From Eretmocerus hayati (Eukaryota > Arthropoda > Insecta > Hymenoptera > Aphelinidae), in NCBI GenBank assembly GCA_029851415.1, contig CM056743.1, positions 72,685,186 to 72,749,185 on the forward strand: a stretch of 64,000 nucleotides of DNA. The letters are read 5' to 3'. Both the position numbers and the translations under genes were made by a program. The notes under the pieces are model-generated. The model saw nothing but the letters and a program-made list of their open reading frames with translations, made no database searches and was not told the origin of the DNA. Below, one piece after another: positions 1 through 12,280 of this stretch. The first letter of the stretch is position 1; the number at the start of each line of letters is the position of its first letter.

Positions 1-3000
1 TGAACTCAGCACAAACACTCATGTTTCCGCCGGAAGTTGCTTTGAGAGGATGATCAAAACGGATTCTGAGAGCAATGAATCAGCAATAAGATATAAGCTA
101 AGTTAGGGTCCGATAGGTTGGCGAAAACCCAATGTTCGTGCTGGGTCCACATTGAACTCAGCACATGCACTCATATCTCCGCCGGAAATTGCTCTGAGGG
201 GATGATCAAAATAGATTCTGCGAGCAATAAATTAGCAATGAAATTCCAGCTAAGTCAGGTTCCGATGGCTCGACAAAAACTCAATGTTTGCGCTGGGTCC
301 ACATTGAACTCAGCACAAACACTCATGTCTCCGCCGGAAGTTGCTTTGAGAGGATGATCAAACCGGATTCTGAGAGCAATGAATTGGCAATAAAATATAA
401 GCTAAGTCAGGTTTCGATGGGTCGACAAAACTCAATGTTTGTGCTGGGTCCACATTGAACTCAGCACAAACACTCATATCTCCGGCGGAAGTTGCTCTGA
501 GGGGATGATCAAAACGGATTCAGGGAGCAATAAATTAGCAATAAAATAGAGGCTAAATCAGGTTTCGATGGGTCAATGAAATCTCAATGTTTGTGCTGGG
601 TCCACATTGAACTCAGCACAAACACTCGCATCTCCGCCGGAAGATGCTCTGAGGGGATGATCAAAACGGATTCTGAGAGCAATGAATTAGCAATAGAATA
701 TAAGCTAGGTTACGTTCCGATAGGTCAGCGGAAACCCAGTGTTTGTGCTGGGTCCACATTGAACTCAGCACAAGCACTCATATCTCCACCGGGAAATGCT
801 CTGAGGGGATGATCAAAATGGATTCTGGAAGCAATGAATTAGCAATAAAATATAAGCTAAGTCAGGTTTCGATGGGTCGACAAAAACTTACTCTTTGTGC
901 TGGGTCCACATTGAACTCAGCACAAGCACTCATATCTCCTCCGGAAATTGCTCTGAGGGGATAATCAAAATAGATTCTGGGAGCGATGAATCAGCAATAA
1001 AATATAAGCTAAGTCAGGTTCCGATGGGTCAACAAAAACTCAATGTTTGTCCTGGGTCCACATGGAACTCAGCACAAACACTCATATCTCCGCCGGAAGA
1101 TGCTCTAAGGGGATGATCAGAACGGATTCGAAGAGCAATGAATCAGCAATAAGATATAAGCTAAGTTAGGTTCCGATAGGTTGGCGAAAACCCAATGTTT
1201 GTGCTGGGTCCACATTGAACTCAGCACATGCACTCATATCTCCGCCGGAAATTGCTCTGAGGGGATGATCAAAACGGATTCTGAGAGCAATGAATTGGCA
1301 ATAAAATATAAGCTAAGTCAGGTTTCGATGGGTCGACAAAAACTCAATGTTTGTGCTGGGTCCACATTGAACTCAGCACAAACACTCATATCTCCGCCGG
1401 AAGTTGCTCTAAGGGGATGATCAGAACGGATTCTAAGAGCAATGAATCAGCAATAAGATATAAGCTAAGTTAGGTTCCGATAGGTTGGCGAAAACCCAAT
1501 GTTTGTGCTGGGTCCACATTGAACTCAGCACTTGCACTCATATCTCCGCCGGAAATTGCTCTGAGGGGATGATCAAAATAGATCCTGCGAGCAATAAATT
1601 AGCAATTAAATTTCAGCTAAGTCAGGTTTCGATGGCTCGACAAAAACTCAATGTTTGCGCTGGGTCCACATTGAACTCAGCACAAACACTCATGTCTCCG
1701 CCGGAAGTTGCTTCGAGAGGATGATCAAAACGGATCCAGGGAGCAATAAATTAGCAATAAAATAGAGGCTAAGTCAGGTTTCGATGGGTCGACGAAATCT
1801 CGATGTTTGTGCTGGGTCCACATTGAACTCAGCACAAACACTCGCATCTCCGCCGGAAGATGCTCTGAGGGGATGATCAAAACGGATTCTGAGAGCAATG
1901 AATTAGCAATAGAATATAAGCTAGGTTAGGTTCCGATAGGTCAGCGGAAACCCAATGTTTGTGCTGGGTCCACATTGAACTCAGCACAAGCACTCATATC
2001 TCCGCCGGGAAATGCTCTGAGGGGATGATCAAAATGGATTCTGGAAGCAATGAATTAGCAATAAAATATAAGCTAAGTCAGGTTTCGATGGGTCGACAAA
2101 AACTTAATCTTTGTGCTGGGTCCACATTGAACTCAGCACAAGCACTCATATCTCCGCCGGGAAAGGCTCTGGGGGAATGATCAAAATAGTTTCTAGGAGC
2201 GATAAATCAGCAATAAAATATAAGCTAAGTCAGGTTTTGATGGGTCGACAAAAACTCAATGTTTGCGCTGGGTCCACATTGAACTCAGCACAAACAGTCA
2301 TATCTCCGCCGTAAGTTGCTCTGAGGGGATGACCAAAACGGATTCAGGGAGCAATAAATTAGCAATAGAATAGAGAATAAGTCAGGTTTCGATGGGTCGA
2401 CGAAATCTCGATGTTTGTGCTGGGTCCACATTGAACTCAGGACAAACACTCACACCTCCGCCGGAAGATGCTCTGAGGGGATGATCAATACGGATTCTGC
2501 GAGCAACGAATTAGCAATAGAATATAAGCTAGGTTAGGTTCCGATAGGTCAGCGGAAACCCAATGTTTGTACTGGGTCCACATTGAACTCGGCACAAGCT
2601 TTCATATCTCCGCCGGCAATCGCTCTGAGGGGATAATCAAAATAGATTCTGGGAGAAATAAATTAGCAACGGAATATCAGCTAAGTCAGATTTCGATGGG
2701 TCGTCAAAAACTCAATGTTTGCGCTGGGTCCACATGGAACTCAGCACAAACACTCATATCTCCGCCGGAAGTTGCTCTAAGGGGATGATCGGAACGGATT
2801 CTGAGAAAAATAAATTAGCAATGGAATATCAGCTAAGTCAGGTTTCGACGGGTCGTCAAAAACTCAATGTTTGCGCTGGGTCCACATTGAACTCAGCACA
2901 AACACTCATATCTCCGCTGGAAGTTGCTCTGAGGGGATGATCAAAATAGATTCTGGGAGCGATAAATCAGCAATAAAATATAAGCTGAGTCAGGTTTTGA

Positions 3001-5715
3001 TGGGTCGACAAAAACTCAATGTTTGCGCTGGGTCCACATTGAACTCAGCACAAACAGTCATATCTCCGCCGTAAGTTGCTCTGAGAGGATGATCAAAACG
3101 GATTCAGGGAGCAATAAATTCGCAATAGAATAGAGACTAAGTCAGGTTTCGATGGGTCGACGGAATCTCGATGTTTGTGCTGGGTCCACATTGAACTCAG
3201 CACATACACTCACATCTCCGCCAGAAGATGCTCTGAGGGGATGATCAAAACGGATTCTGAGAGCAATGGATTAGCAATAGAATATAAGCTAGGTTAGGTT
3301 CCGATAGGTCAGCGGAAACCCAATGTTTGTGCTGGGTCCACATTGAACTCAGCACAAGCATTCATATCTCCGCCGGCAATCGCTCTGAGGGGATAATCAA
3401 AATAGATTCTGGGAGCAATGAATCAGCAATAAAATATAAGCTAAGTCAGGTTTCGATGGGTCGCCAAAAACTCAATGTTTGTCCTGGGTCCACATGGAAC
3501 TCAGCACAAACACTCATATCTCCGCCGGAAGTTGCTCTAAGGGGATGATCAAAACGGATTCTGGAAGCAATAAATTAGCAATGAAATATAAGCTAAGTTA
3601 GGTTCCGATAGGTCAGCGAAAATCCAATGTTTGTGCTGGGTCCACATTGAACTCAGCACAAGCACTCATATCTCCACCGGAAATTGCTCTGAGGGGATGA
3701 TCCGAACGGATTCTGAGAGCAATAAATTAGCAATGGAATATAAGCTAAGTTAGGTTCCGATCGGTCAGCACAAACCCAATGTTTGTGCTGGGTCCACATT
3801 GAACTCAGCACGAGCACTCATATCTCGACCGGGAATGGCTCCGAGGGGATGATCAAAATAGATTCTGGGAGCAATAAATCAGCGATGAAATATAAGCTAA
3901 GTCAGGTTTCGATGGGTCGACAAAAACTGAATGTTTGTGCTGGGTCCACATTGAACTCAGCACAAGCACTCATATCTCCGCCGGGGAATGCTCTGAGGAG
4001 ATGATCGAAATAGATTCTGGATGCAATGAATTAGCAATAAAATATAAGCTAAGTCAGGTTTCGACGGGTCGACGAAAACTCGATTTTGTGCTGTGTCGAC
4101 ATTGAACTCAGCACAAACACTTATATCTCCGCCGGGAGTTGCTCTAAGGGGATGATCAGAACGGATTCTGAGAGCAATAAATTGGCAATGGAATATAAGC
4201 TAAGTCAGGTTTCGATGGGTTGACAAAAACTCAATGTTTGTGCTGGGTCCACATTGAACTCAGCACAAGCATTCATATCTCCGCCGGAAATCGCTCTGAG
4301 GGGATAATCAAAATGTATTCTGGGAGCAATGAATCAGCAATAAAATATAAGCTAAGTCAGGTTTTGATGGGTCGCCAAAAACTCAATGTTTGTCCTGGGT
4401 CCACATGGAACTCAGCACAAACACTCATATCTCCGCCGGAAGTTGCTCTAAGGGGATGATCAAAACGGATTCTCAGAGCAATAAATTAGCAATGAAATAT
4501 AAGCTAAGTTAGGTTCCGATAGGTCAGCGAAAATCCAATGTTTGTGCTGGGTCCACATTGAACTCAGCACAAGCACTCATATCTCCACCGGAAATTGCTC
4601 TGAGGGGATGATCCGAACGGATTCTGAGAGCAATAAATTAGCAATGGAATATAAGCTAAGTTAGGTTCCGATCGGTCAGCACAAACCCAATGTTTGTGCT
4701 GGGTCCACATTGAACTCAGCACAAGCACTCATATCTCCGCCGGAAATGGCTCCGAGGGGATGATCAAAATAGATTCTGGGAGCAATAAATTAGCGATGAA
4801 ATATAAGCTAAGTCAGGTTTCGACGGGTCGACGAAAACTCGATGTTTGTGCTGTGTCGACATTGAACTCAGCACAAACACTCATATCTCCGGCGGAAGTT
4901 GCTCTGAGGGGATGATCAAAACGGATTCAGGGAGCAATAAATTAGCAATAGAATAGAGGCTAAGTCAGGTTTCGATGGGTCGACGAAATCTCAATGTTTG
5001 TGCTGGGTCCACATTGAACTCAGCACAAACACTCGCATCTCCGCCGGAAGATGCTCTGAGGGGATGATCAAAACGGATTCTGCGAGCAATAAATTAGCAA
5101 TGAAATTTCAGCTAAGTCAGGTTTCGATGGCTCGACAAAAACTCAATGTTTGCGCTGGGTCCACATTGAACTCAGCACAAACACTCATGTCTCCGCCGGG
5201 AGTTGCTTTGAGAGGATGATCAAAACGGATTCTGAGAGCAATGAATTGGCAATAAAATATAAGCTAAGTCAGGTTTCGATGGGTTGACAAAAACTTAATG
5301 TTTGTGCTGGGTCCACATTGAACTCAGCACAAGCATTCATATCTCCGCCGGAAATCGCTCTGAGGGGATAATCAAAATGTATTCTGGGAGCAATGAATCA
5401 GCAATAAAATATAAGCTAAGTCAGATTTTGATGGGTCGCCAAAAACTCAATGTTTGTCCTGGGTCCACATGGAACTCAGCACAAACACTCATATCTCCGC
5501 CGGAAATGCTCTAAGGGGATGATCAGAACGGATTCTGGGAGCAATAAATTAGCAATAGAATATAAGCTGAGTTAGCTTCCGATCGGTCAGCATAAACCCA
5601 ATGTTTGTGCTGGGTCCACATTGAACTCAGCACAAGCACTCATATCTCCGCCGGAAATGGCTCCGAGGGGATGATCAAAATAGATTCTGGGAGCAATAAA
5701 TTAGCGATGAAATAT
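1..5715 (+). repeat. Family I satellite block, mosaic of divergent monomers without long recent duplication
   Basis: About 37 monomers. Family I markers are 'ggggataatcaaaatag', 'tgtcctgggtccacatgg' and 'tagaggctaagtcagg'. These also recur at 9.2-12.3 kb and 44.2-57.5 kb but are rare elsewhere. Class A and class B monomers alternate only in part, with several runs of successive A-class copies (for example 250-560). Some similar pairs lie close together: the segments starting near 3,560 and 4,470 are close matches about 0.91 kb (6 monomers) apart. No repeat unit of more than 1 kb with near-identity is evident here, so this part looks older or more shuffled than the centre of the window. Confidence 0.8.
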
Positions 5716-7539
5716 AAGCTAAGTCAGGTTTCGATGGGTCGACAAAAACTGAATGTTTGTGCTGGGTCCACATTGAACTCAGCACAAGCACTCATATCTC
5801 CGCCGGGAATAGCTCCGAGGGGATGATCAAAATAGATTCTGGGAGCAATAAATTAGCGATGAAATATAAGCTAAGTCAGGTTTCGACGGTTCGACGAAAA
5901 CTCGATGTTTGTGCTGTGTCGACATTGAACTCAGCACAAACACTTATATCTCCGCCGCGAGTTGCTCTAAGGGGATGATCAGGACGGATTCTGAGAGCAA
6001 TAAATTGGCAATGGAATATAAGCTAAGTCAGGTTTCGATGGGTTGACAAAAACTCAATGTTTGTGCTGGGTCCACATTGGACTCAGCACAAACACTCATA
6101 TCTCCGGCGGAAGTTGCTCTGAGGGGATGATCAAAACGGATTCAGGGAGCAATGAATTAGCAATAAAATAGAGGCTAAGTCAGGTTTCGATGGGTCGACG
6201 AAATCTCAATGTTTGTGCTGGGTCCACATTTAACTCAGCACAAACACTCGCATCTCCGCCGGAAGATGCTCTGAGGGGATGATCAAAACGGATTCTGCGA
6301 GCAATAAATTAGCAATGAAATTTCAGCTAAGTCAGGTTTCGATGGCTCGACAAAAACTCAATGTTTGCGCTGGGTCCACATTGAACTCAGCACAAACACT
6401 CATGTCTCCGCCGGGAGTTGCTTTGAGATGATGATCAAAACGGATTCTGAGAGCAATGAATTGGCAATAAAATATAAGCTAAGTCAGGTTTCGATGGGTC
6501 GACAAAAACTCAATGTTTGTGCTGGGTCCACATCGAACTCAGCACAAACACTCATATCTCCGGCGGAAGCTGCTCTGAGGGGATGATCAAAACGGATTCA
6601 GGGAGCAATAAATTAGCAATAAAATAGAGGCTAAGTCAGGTTTCGATGGGTCGACGAAATCTCAATGTTTGTGCTGGGTCCACATTGAACTCAGCACAAA
6701 CACTCGCATCTCCGCCGGAAGATGCTCTGAGGGGATGATCAAAACGGATTCCGAGAGCAATGGATTAGCAATAGAATATAAGCTAGGTTAGGTTCCGATA
6801 GGTCAGCGGAAACCCAATGTTTGTGCTGTGTCCACATTGAACTCAGCACAAGCACTCATATCTCCACCGGGAAATGCTCTGAGGGGATGATCAAAATGGA
6901 TTCTGGAAGCAATGAATTAGCAATAAAATATAAGCTAAGTCAGGTTTCGATGGGTCGACAAAAACTCAATGTTTGTGCTGGGTCCACATTGATTTCAGCA
7001 CAAACTTTCATATCTCCGGCCGGAGTTGCTCTGAGGGGCTGATCAAAAGGGATTCAGGGAGCAATAAAATAGCAATACAATAGAGGCTAAGTCAGGTTTC
7101 GATGGGTCGACAAAAACTCAATGTTCGTGCTGGGTCCACATCGAACTCAGCACAAACACTCGCATCTCCGCCGGAAGATGCTCTGAGGGGATAATCAAAA
7201 CGGATTCTGAGAGCAATGGATTAGCAATAGAATATAAGCTAGGTTAGGTTCCGATAGGTCAGCGGAAACCCAATGTTTGTGCTGGGTCCACATTGGACTC
7301 AGCACAAGCACTCATATCTCCGCCGGGAAATGCTCTGAGGGGATGATCAAAATGGATTCTGGAAGCAATGAATTAGCAATAAAATATAAGCTAAGTCAGG
7401 TTTCGATGGGTCGACAAAAACTTAATCTTTGTGCTGGGTCCACATTGAACTCAGCACAAGCACTCATATCTGCGCCGGGAAAGGCTCTGGGGGAATGATC
7501 AAAATAGATTCTGGAAGCAATGAATTAGCAATAAAATAT
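5716..7539 (+). repeat. 12-monomer unit (1,824 bp), first copy of a local tandem duplication
   Basis: The segment from about 5,716 matches the segment from about 7,540 at an offset of 1,824 bp. Shared rare variants include 'gacaaaaactgaatg', the 'tttcgacgg' dyad monomer, 'ttgctttgaga' near 6,420 and 8,244, 'catcgaactc' with 'ggcggaagctgctc' near 6,560 and 8,385, and 'ttgatttcagcac' near 6,990 and 8,662. From about 6,740 onward the offset falls to 1,672 bp, because one whole monomer (about 6,587-6,738) has no counterpart in the second copy. Confidence 0.82.
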
Positions 7540-9230
7540 AAGCTAAGTCAGGTTTCGATGGGTCGACAAAAACTGAATGTTTATGCTGGGTCCACATTGA
7601 ACTCAGCACAAGCACTCATATCTCCGCCGGGAATGGCTCCGAGGGGATGATCAAAATAGATTCTGGGAGCAATAAATTAGCGATGAAATATAAGCTAAGT
7701 CAGGTTTCGACGGGTCGACGAAAACTCGATGTTTGTGCTGTGTCGACATTGAACTCAGCACAAACACTTATATCTCCGCCGGGAGTTGCTCTAAGGGGAT
7801 GATCAGAACGGATTCTGAGAGCAATAAATTGGCAATGGAATATAAGCTAAGTCAGGTTTCGATGGGTTGACAAAAACTCAATGTTTGTGCTGGGTCCACA
7901 TTGGACTCAGCACAAACACTCATATCTCCGGCGGAAGTTGCTCTGAGGGGATGATCAAAACGGATTCAGGGAGCAATAAATTAGCAATAAAATAGAGGCT
8001 AAGTCAGGTTTCGATGGGTCGACGAAATCTCAATGTTTGTGCTGGGTCCACATTGAACTCAGCACAAACACTCGCATCTCCGCCGGAAGATGCTCTGAGG
8101 GGATGATCAAAACGGATTCTGCGAGCAATAAATTAGCAATGAAATTTCAGCTAAGTCAGGATTCGATGGCTCGACAAAAACTCAATGTTTGCGCTGGGTC
8201 CACATTGAACTCAGCACAAACACTCATGTCTCCGCCGGGAGTTGCTTTGAGAGGATGATCAAAACGGATTCTGAGAGCAATGAATTGGCAATAAAATATA
8301 AACTAAGTCAGGTTTCGATGGGTCGACAAAAACTCAATGTTTGTGCTGGGTCCACATCGAACTCAGCACAAACACTCATATCTCCGGCGGAAGCTGCTCT
8401 GAGGGGATGATCAAAACGGATTCCGAGAGCAATGGATTAGCAATAGAATATAAGCTAGGTTAGGTTCCGATAGGTCAGCGGAAACCCAATGTTTGTGCTG
8501 GGTCCACATTGAACTCAGCACAAGCACTCATATCTCCACCGGGAAATGCTCTGAGGGGATGATCAAAAAGGATTCTGGAAGCAATGAATTAGCAATAAAA
8601 TATAAGCTAAGTCAGGTTTCGATGGGTCGACAAAAACTCAATGTTTGTGCTGGGTCCACATTGATTTCAGCACGAACTTTCATATCTCCGGCCGGAGTTG
8701 CTCTGAGGGGCTGATCAAAACGGATTCAGGGAGCAATAAATTAGCAATACAATAGAGGCTAAGTCAGGTTTCGATGGGTCGACAAAAACTCAATGTTCGT
8801 GCTGGGTCCACATCGAACTCGGCACAAACACTCGCATCTCCGCCGGAAGATGCTCTGAGGGGATAATCAAAACGGATTCTGAGAGCAATGGATTAGCAAT
8901 AGAATATAAGCTAGGTTAGGTTCCGATAGGTCAGCGGAAACCCAATGTTTGTGCTGGGTCCACATTGGACTCAGCACAAGCACTCATATCTCCGCCGGGA
9001 AATGCTCTGAGGGGATGATCAAAATGGATTCTGGAAGCAATGAATTAGCAATAAAATATAAGCTAAGTCAGGTTTCGATGGGTCGACAAAAACTTAATCT
9101 TTGTGCTGGGTCCACATTGTACTCAGCACAAGCACTCATATCTGCGCCGGAAAAGGCTCTGGGGGAATGATCAAAATAGATTCTGGAAGCAATGAATTAG
9201 CAATAAAATATAAGCTAAGTCAGGTTTCGA
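7540..9230 (+). repeat. 11-monomer second copy of the 5.7-7.5 kb unit
   Basis: This segment is the downstream partner of 5,716-7,539, lacks one whole monomer and is about 1.69 kb long. Its homology ends near 9,230, which corresponds to the junction near 7,550. That is what a simple head-to-tail duplication predicts. Small differences such as 'aaaatggattc' against 'aaaaaggattc', and 'cagcacaaac' against 'cagcacgaac', separate the copies. The missing monomer is an exact unit loss, which fits unequal exchange or slippage in register. Confidence 0.8.
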
Positions 9231-9590
9231 TGGCTCGACAAAAACACAATGTTTGTGCTGGGTCCACATTGGACTCAGCACAAACACTCATATCTCCGGC
9301 GGAAGTTCCTCCGAGGGGATGATCAAAATAGATTCTGGGAGCAATAAATTAGCAATGAAATATAAGCTGATCCAGGTTTCGATGGGTCGGAAAAGACTCA
9401 GTGTTTGTGCTGGTACCACATTAAACTCAGCACAAACACTCATATCTCCGCTGGAAGTTGCTCTGAGGGGATGATCGAAACGGATTCTGAGAGCGATGAA
9501 TTAGTAATAAAATCTAAGCTAAGTTAGGGTCCGATAGGTAGGCGAGAACCCAATGTTTGTGCTGGGTCCACATTGAACTCAGCACAAGCA
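9130..9590 (+). repeat. Three-monomer segment duplicated 1,216 bp downstream (first copy)
   Basis: The run 'gctctgggggaatgatc', 'gatggctcgacaaaaacac', 'ccggcggaagttcctccg', 'gactcagtgtttgtgctggt' and 'agggtccgataggtaggcg' occurs here and again 1,216 bp (8 monomers) later. Several of these variants are rare in the window, so common descent is well supported. The first copy overlaps the end of the 5.7-9.2 kb duplication and so links two separate events. Confidence 0.78.
9400..9440. repeat. Second copy of the 13 bp perfect-arm dyad
   Basis: The left arm 'agtgtttgtgctg' at 9,400-9,412 pairs with 'cagcacaaacact' at 9,428-9,440. The spacer reads 'gtaccacattaaact', one base different from the copy at 10,616-10,656. 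The two sites are 1,216 bp (8 monomers) apart and belong to the same duplicated segment. Confidence 0.78.
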
Positions 9591-10345
9591 CTGACAACTC
9601 CGCCGGAAGATGCTCTGAGGGGATAATCAAAATAGATTCTGGGAGCAATGAATCAGCAATAAAATATAAGCTAAGTCAGGTTTCGATGGGTCGCCAAAAA
9701 CTCAATGTTTGTCCTGGGTCCACATGGAACTCAGCACAAACACTCATATCTCCGCCGGAAGTTGCTCTAAGGGGGTGATCAAAACGGATTCTGAGAGCGA
9801 TAAATAAGCAATGAAATGTAAGCTAAGTTAGGTTCCGATAGGTCAGCGAAAATCCAATGTTTGTGCTGAGTCCACATTGAACTCAGCACAAGCACTCATA
9901 TCTCCACCGGAAATTGCTCTGAGGGGATGATCCAAACGGATTCTGAGAGCAATAAATTAGCATGGGAATATCAGCTAAGTCAGATTTCGATGGGTCGTCA
10001 AAAACTCAATGTTTGCGCTGGGTCCACATTGAACTCAGCACAAACACTCATATCTCTGCCGGGCGTTGCTCTAAGGGGATGATCAGAATGGATTCTGGGA
10101 GCAATAAATTAGAAATAGAATATAAGCTAAGTTAGGTTCCGATCGGTCAGCATAAACCCAATGTTTGTGCTGGGTCCACATTGAACTCAGCACAAGCACT
10201 CATATCTCCGCCGGGAATGGCTCCGAGGGGATGATCAGAATAGATTCTGGGAGCAATAAATTAGCGATGAAATATAAGCTAAGTCAGGTTTCGATGGGTC
10301 GACAAGAACTGGATGTTTGTGCTGAGTCCACATTGAACTTTGCAC

Positions 10346-10806
10346 AAGCACTCATATCTGCGCCGGGAAAGGCTCTGGGGGAATGATCAAAATGGATTCT
10401 GGAAGCAATGAATTAGCAATAAAATATAAGCTAAGTCAGGTTTCGATGGCTCGACAAAAACACAATGTTTGTGCTGGGTCCACATTGGACTCAGCACAAA
10501 CACTCATATCTCCGGCGGAAGTTCCTCCGAGGGGATGATCAAAATAGATTCTGGGAGCAATAAATTAGCAATAAAATATAAGCTGAGTCAGGTTTCGATG
10601 GGTCGAAAAAGACTCAGTGTTTGTGCTGGTACCACATTGAACTCAGCACAAACACTCATATCTCCGCTCGAAGTTGCTCTGAGGGGATGATCAAAACGGA
10701 TTCTGAGAGCGATGAATTAGCAATAAAATCTAAGCTAAGTAAGGGTCCGATAGGTAGGCGAAAACCCAATGTTTGTGCTGGGTCCACATTGAACTCAGCA
10801 CAAGCA
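10346..10806 (+). repeat. Three-monomer segment, second copy at 1,216 bp offset
   Basis: Counterpart of 9,130-9,590, with a few substitutions: 'attagtaataaaatc' against 'attagcaataaaatc', and 'taagttagggtcc' against 'taagtaagggtcc'. The flanks differ on both sides. Past about 10,806 the sequence follows a different monomer, so only this three-monomer block is shared. Confidence 0.76.
10616..10656. repeat. Strongest version of the monomer dyad: 13 bp perfect arms
   Basis: The left arm 'agtgtttgtgctg' (10,616-10,628) and the right arm 'cagcacaaacact' (10,644-10,656) are exact reverse complements separated by 15 bases. The perfect outer arm arises because this copy has 'ctcagtg' where most copies have 'ctcaatg'. 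The inner spacer also differs, reading 'gtaccac' instead of 'ggtccac'. The same arms occur at 9,400-9,412 and 9,428-9,440, because that monomer and this one are copies from a local 1,216 bp duplication. Confidence 0.8.
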
Positions 10807-12280
10807 CTCATATCTCCGCCGGAAATTGCTCTGAGGGGATGATCAAAATAGATTCTGGTAGCGATAAATCAGCAATAGAATATAAGCTAAGTCAGGTTTT
10901 GATGGGTCGACAAAATCTCGATGTTTGTGCTGGGCCCACATTGAACTCAGCACAAACACTCACATCTCCGCCGGAAGATGCTCTGAGGGGATGATCAAAA
11001 CGGAGTCTGAGAGCAATGAATTAGCAATAGAATATAAGCTAGGTTAGGTTCCGATAGGTCAGCGGAAACCCAATGTTTGCGCTGGGTCCACATTGAACTC
11101 AGCACAAGTATTCATATCTCCGCCGGCAATCGCTCTGAGGGGATAATCAAAATAGATTCTGGGAGCAATGAATCAGCAATAAAATATAAGCTAAGTCAGG
11201 TTTCGATGGGTCGCCAGAAACTCAATGTTTGTCCTGGGTCCACATGGAACTCAGCACAAACACTCATATCTCCGCCGGAAGTTGCTCTAAGGGGATGATC
11301 AAAACGGATTCTGAGAGCAATAAATTAGCGATAAAATATAAGCTAAGTTAGGTTCCGATAGGTCGGCGAAAACCCAATATTTGTGCTGGGTCCACATTGA
11401 ACTCAGCACAAGCACTCATATCTCTGCCGGAAATTGCTCTGAGGGGATGATCAAAATAGATTCTGGGAGCGATAAATTAGCAATGAAATTTCAGCTAAGT
11501 CAGGTTTCGATGGGTCGACAAAAACTCAATGTTAGCGCTGGGTCCACATGGAACTCAGCACAAACACTCATATCTCTGCCGGAAGTTGCTCTAAGGGGAT
11601 GATCAGAACGGATTCTGGGAGCAATAAATTAGCAATAGAATATAAGCTAAGTTAGGTTCCGATCGGTCAGCATAAACCCAATGTTTGTGCTGGGTCCACA
11701 TTGAACTCAGCACAAGCACTCATATCTCCGCCGGGAATGGCTCCGAGGGGATGATCAGAATAGATTCTGGGAGCAATAAATTAGCGATGAAATATAAGCT
11801 AAGTCAGGTTTCGATGGGTCGACAAAAACTGAATGTTTGTGCTGGGTCCACATTGAATTCAGCACAAGCACTCATATCTCCGCCGGGGGATGCTCTGAGG
11901 GGATGATCAAAATAGATTCTGGAAGAAATGAATAAGCAATAAAATATAAGCTGAGTCAGGTTTCGACGGGTCGACGAAAACTCGATGTTTGTGCTGTGTC
12001 GACATTGGACTCAGCACAAACACTTATATCTCCGCCGGGAGTTGCTCTAAGGGGATGATCAGAACGGATTCTGAGAGCAATAAATTGGCAATGGAATATA
12101 AGCTAAGTCAGGTTTCGATGGGTTGACAAAAACTCAATGTTTGTGCTGGGTCCACATTGAACTCAGCACAAGCATTCATATCTCCGCCGGAAATCGCTCT
12201 GAGGGGATAATCAGAATATATTCTGGGAGCAATGAATCAGCAATAAAATATAAGCTAAGTCAGGTTTTGATGGGTCGTCA

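Larger units (their letters stand above)
9591..12280 (+). repeat. Family I block homologous to the 46-48 kb higher-order unit
   Basis: The monomers from about 11,040 to 12,280 match those from about 47,050 to 48,290 in the same order at an offset of about 36,011 bp. The order is: 'cacaagtattcatatc' with 'ccggcaatcgctc', 'tgtcctgggtccacatgg', 'gttagcgctgggtccacatg', 'gaattcagcacaagc', the GTCGAC dyad type, and 'gatgggttgacaaaaac'. This is a diverged single copy of part of the unit that was later amplified at 45-57 kb. A/B alternation is regular between about 10,870 and 11,850. 10,346-10,806 inside this block is annotated separately. Confidence 0.75.

Noticed and set aside
743..964. Short proteins of about 73 residues, repeated over 200 times on the + strand
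   Set aside because: They are by-products of the repeat. Most open only from TTG or GTG, each is longer than one monomer (222 bp against 152 bp), neighbours overlap in different frames because 152 is not a multiple of 3, and all end at the same TGA in 'ggggatgatc'. No family resemblance, signal peptide or intron structure was seen.
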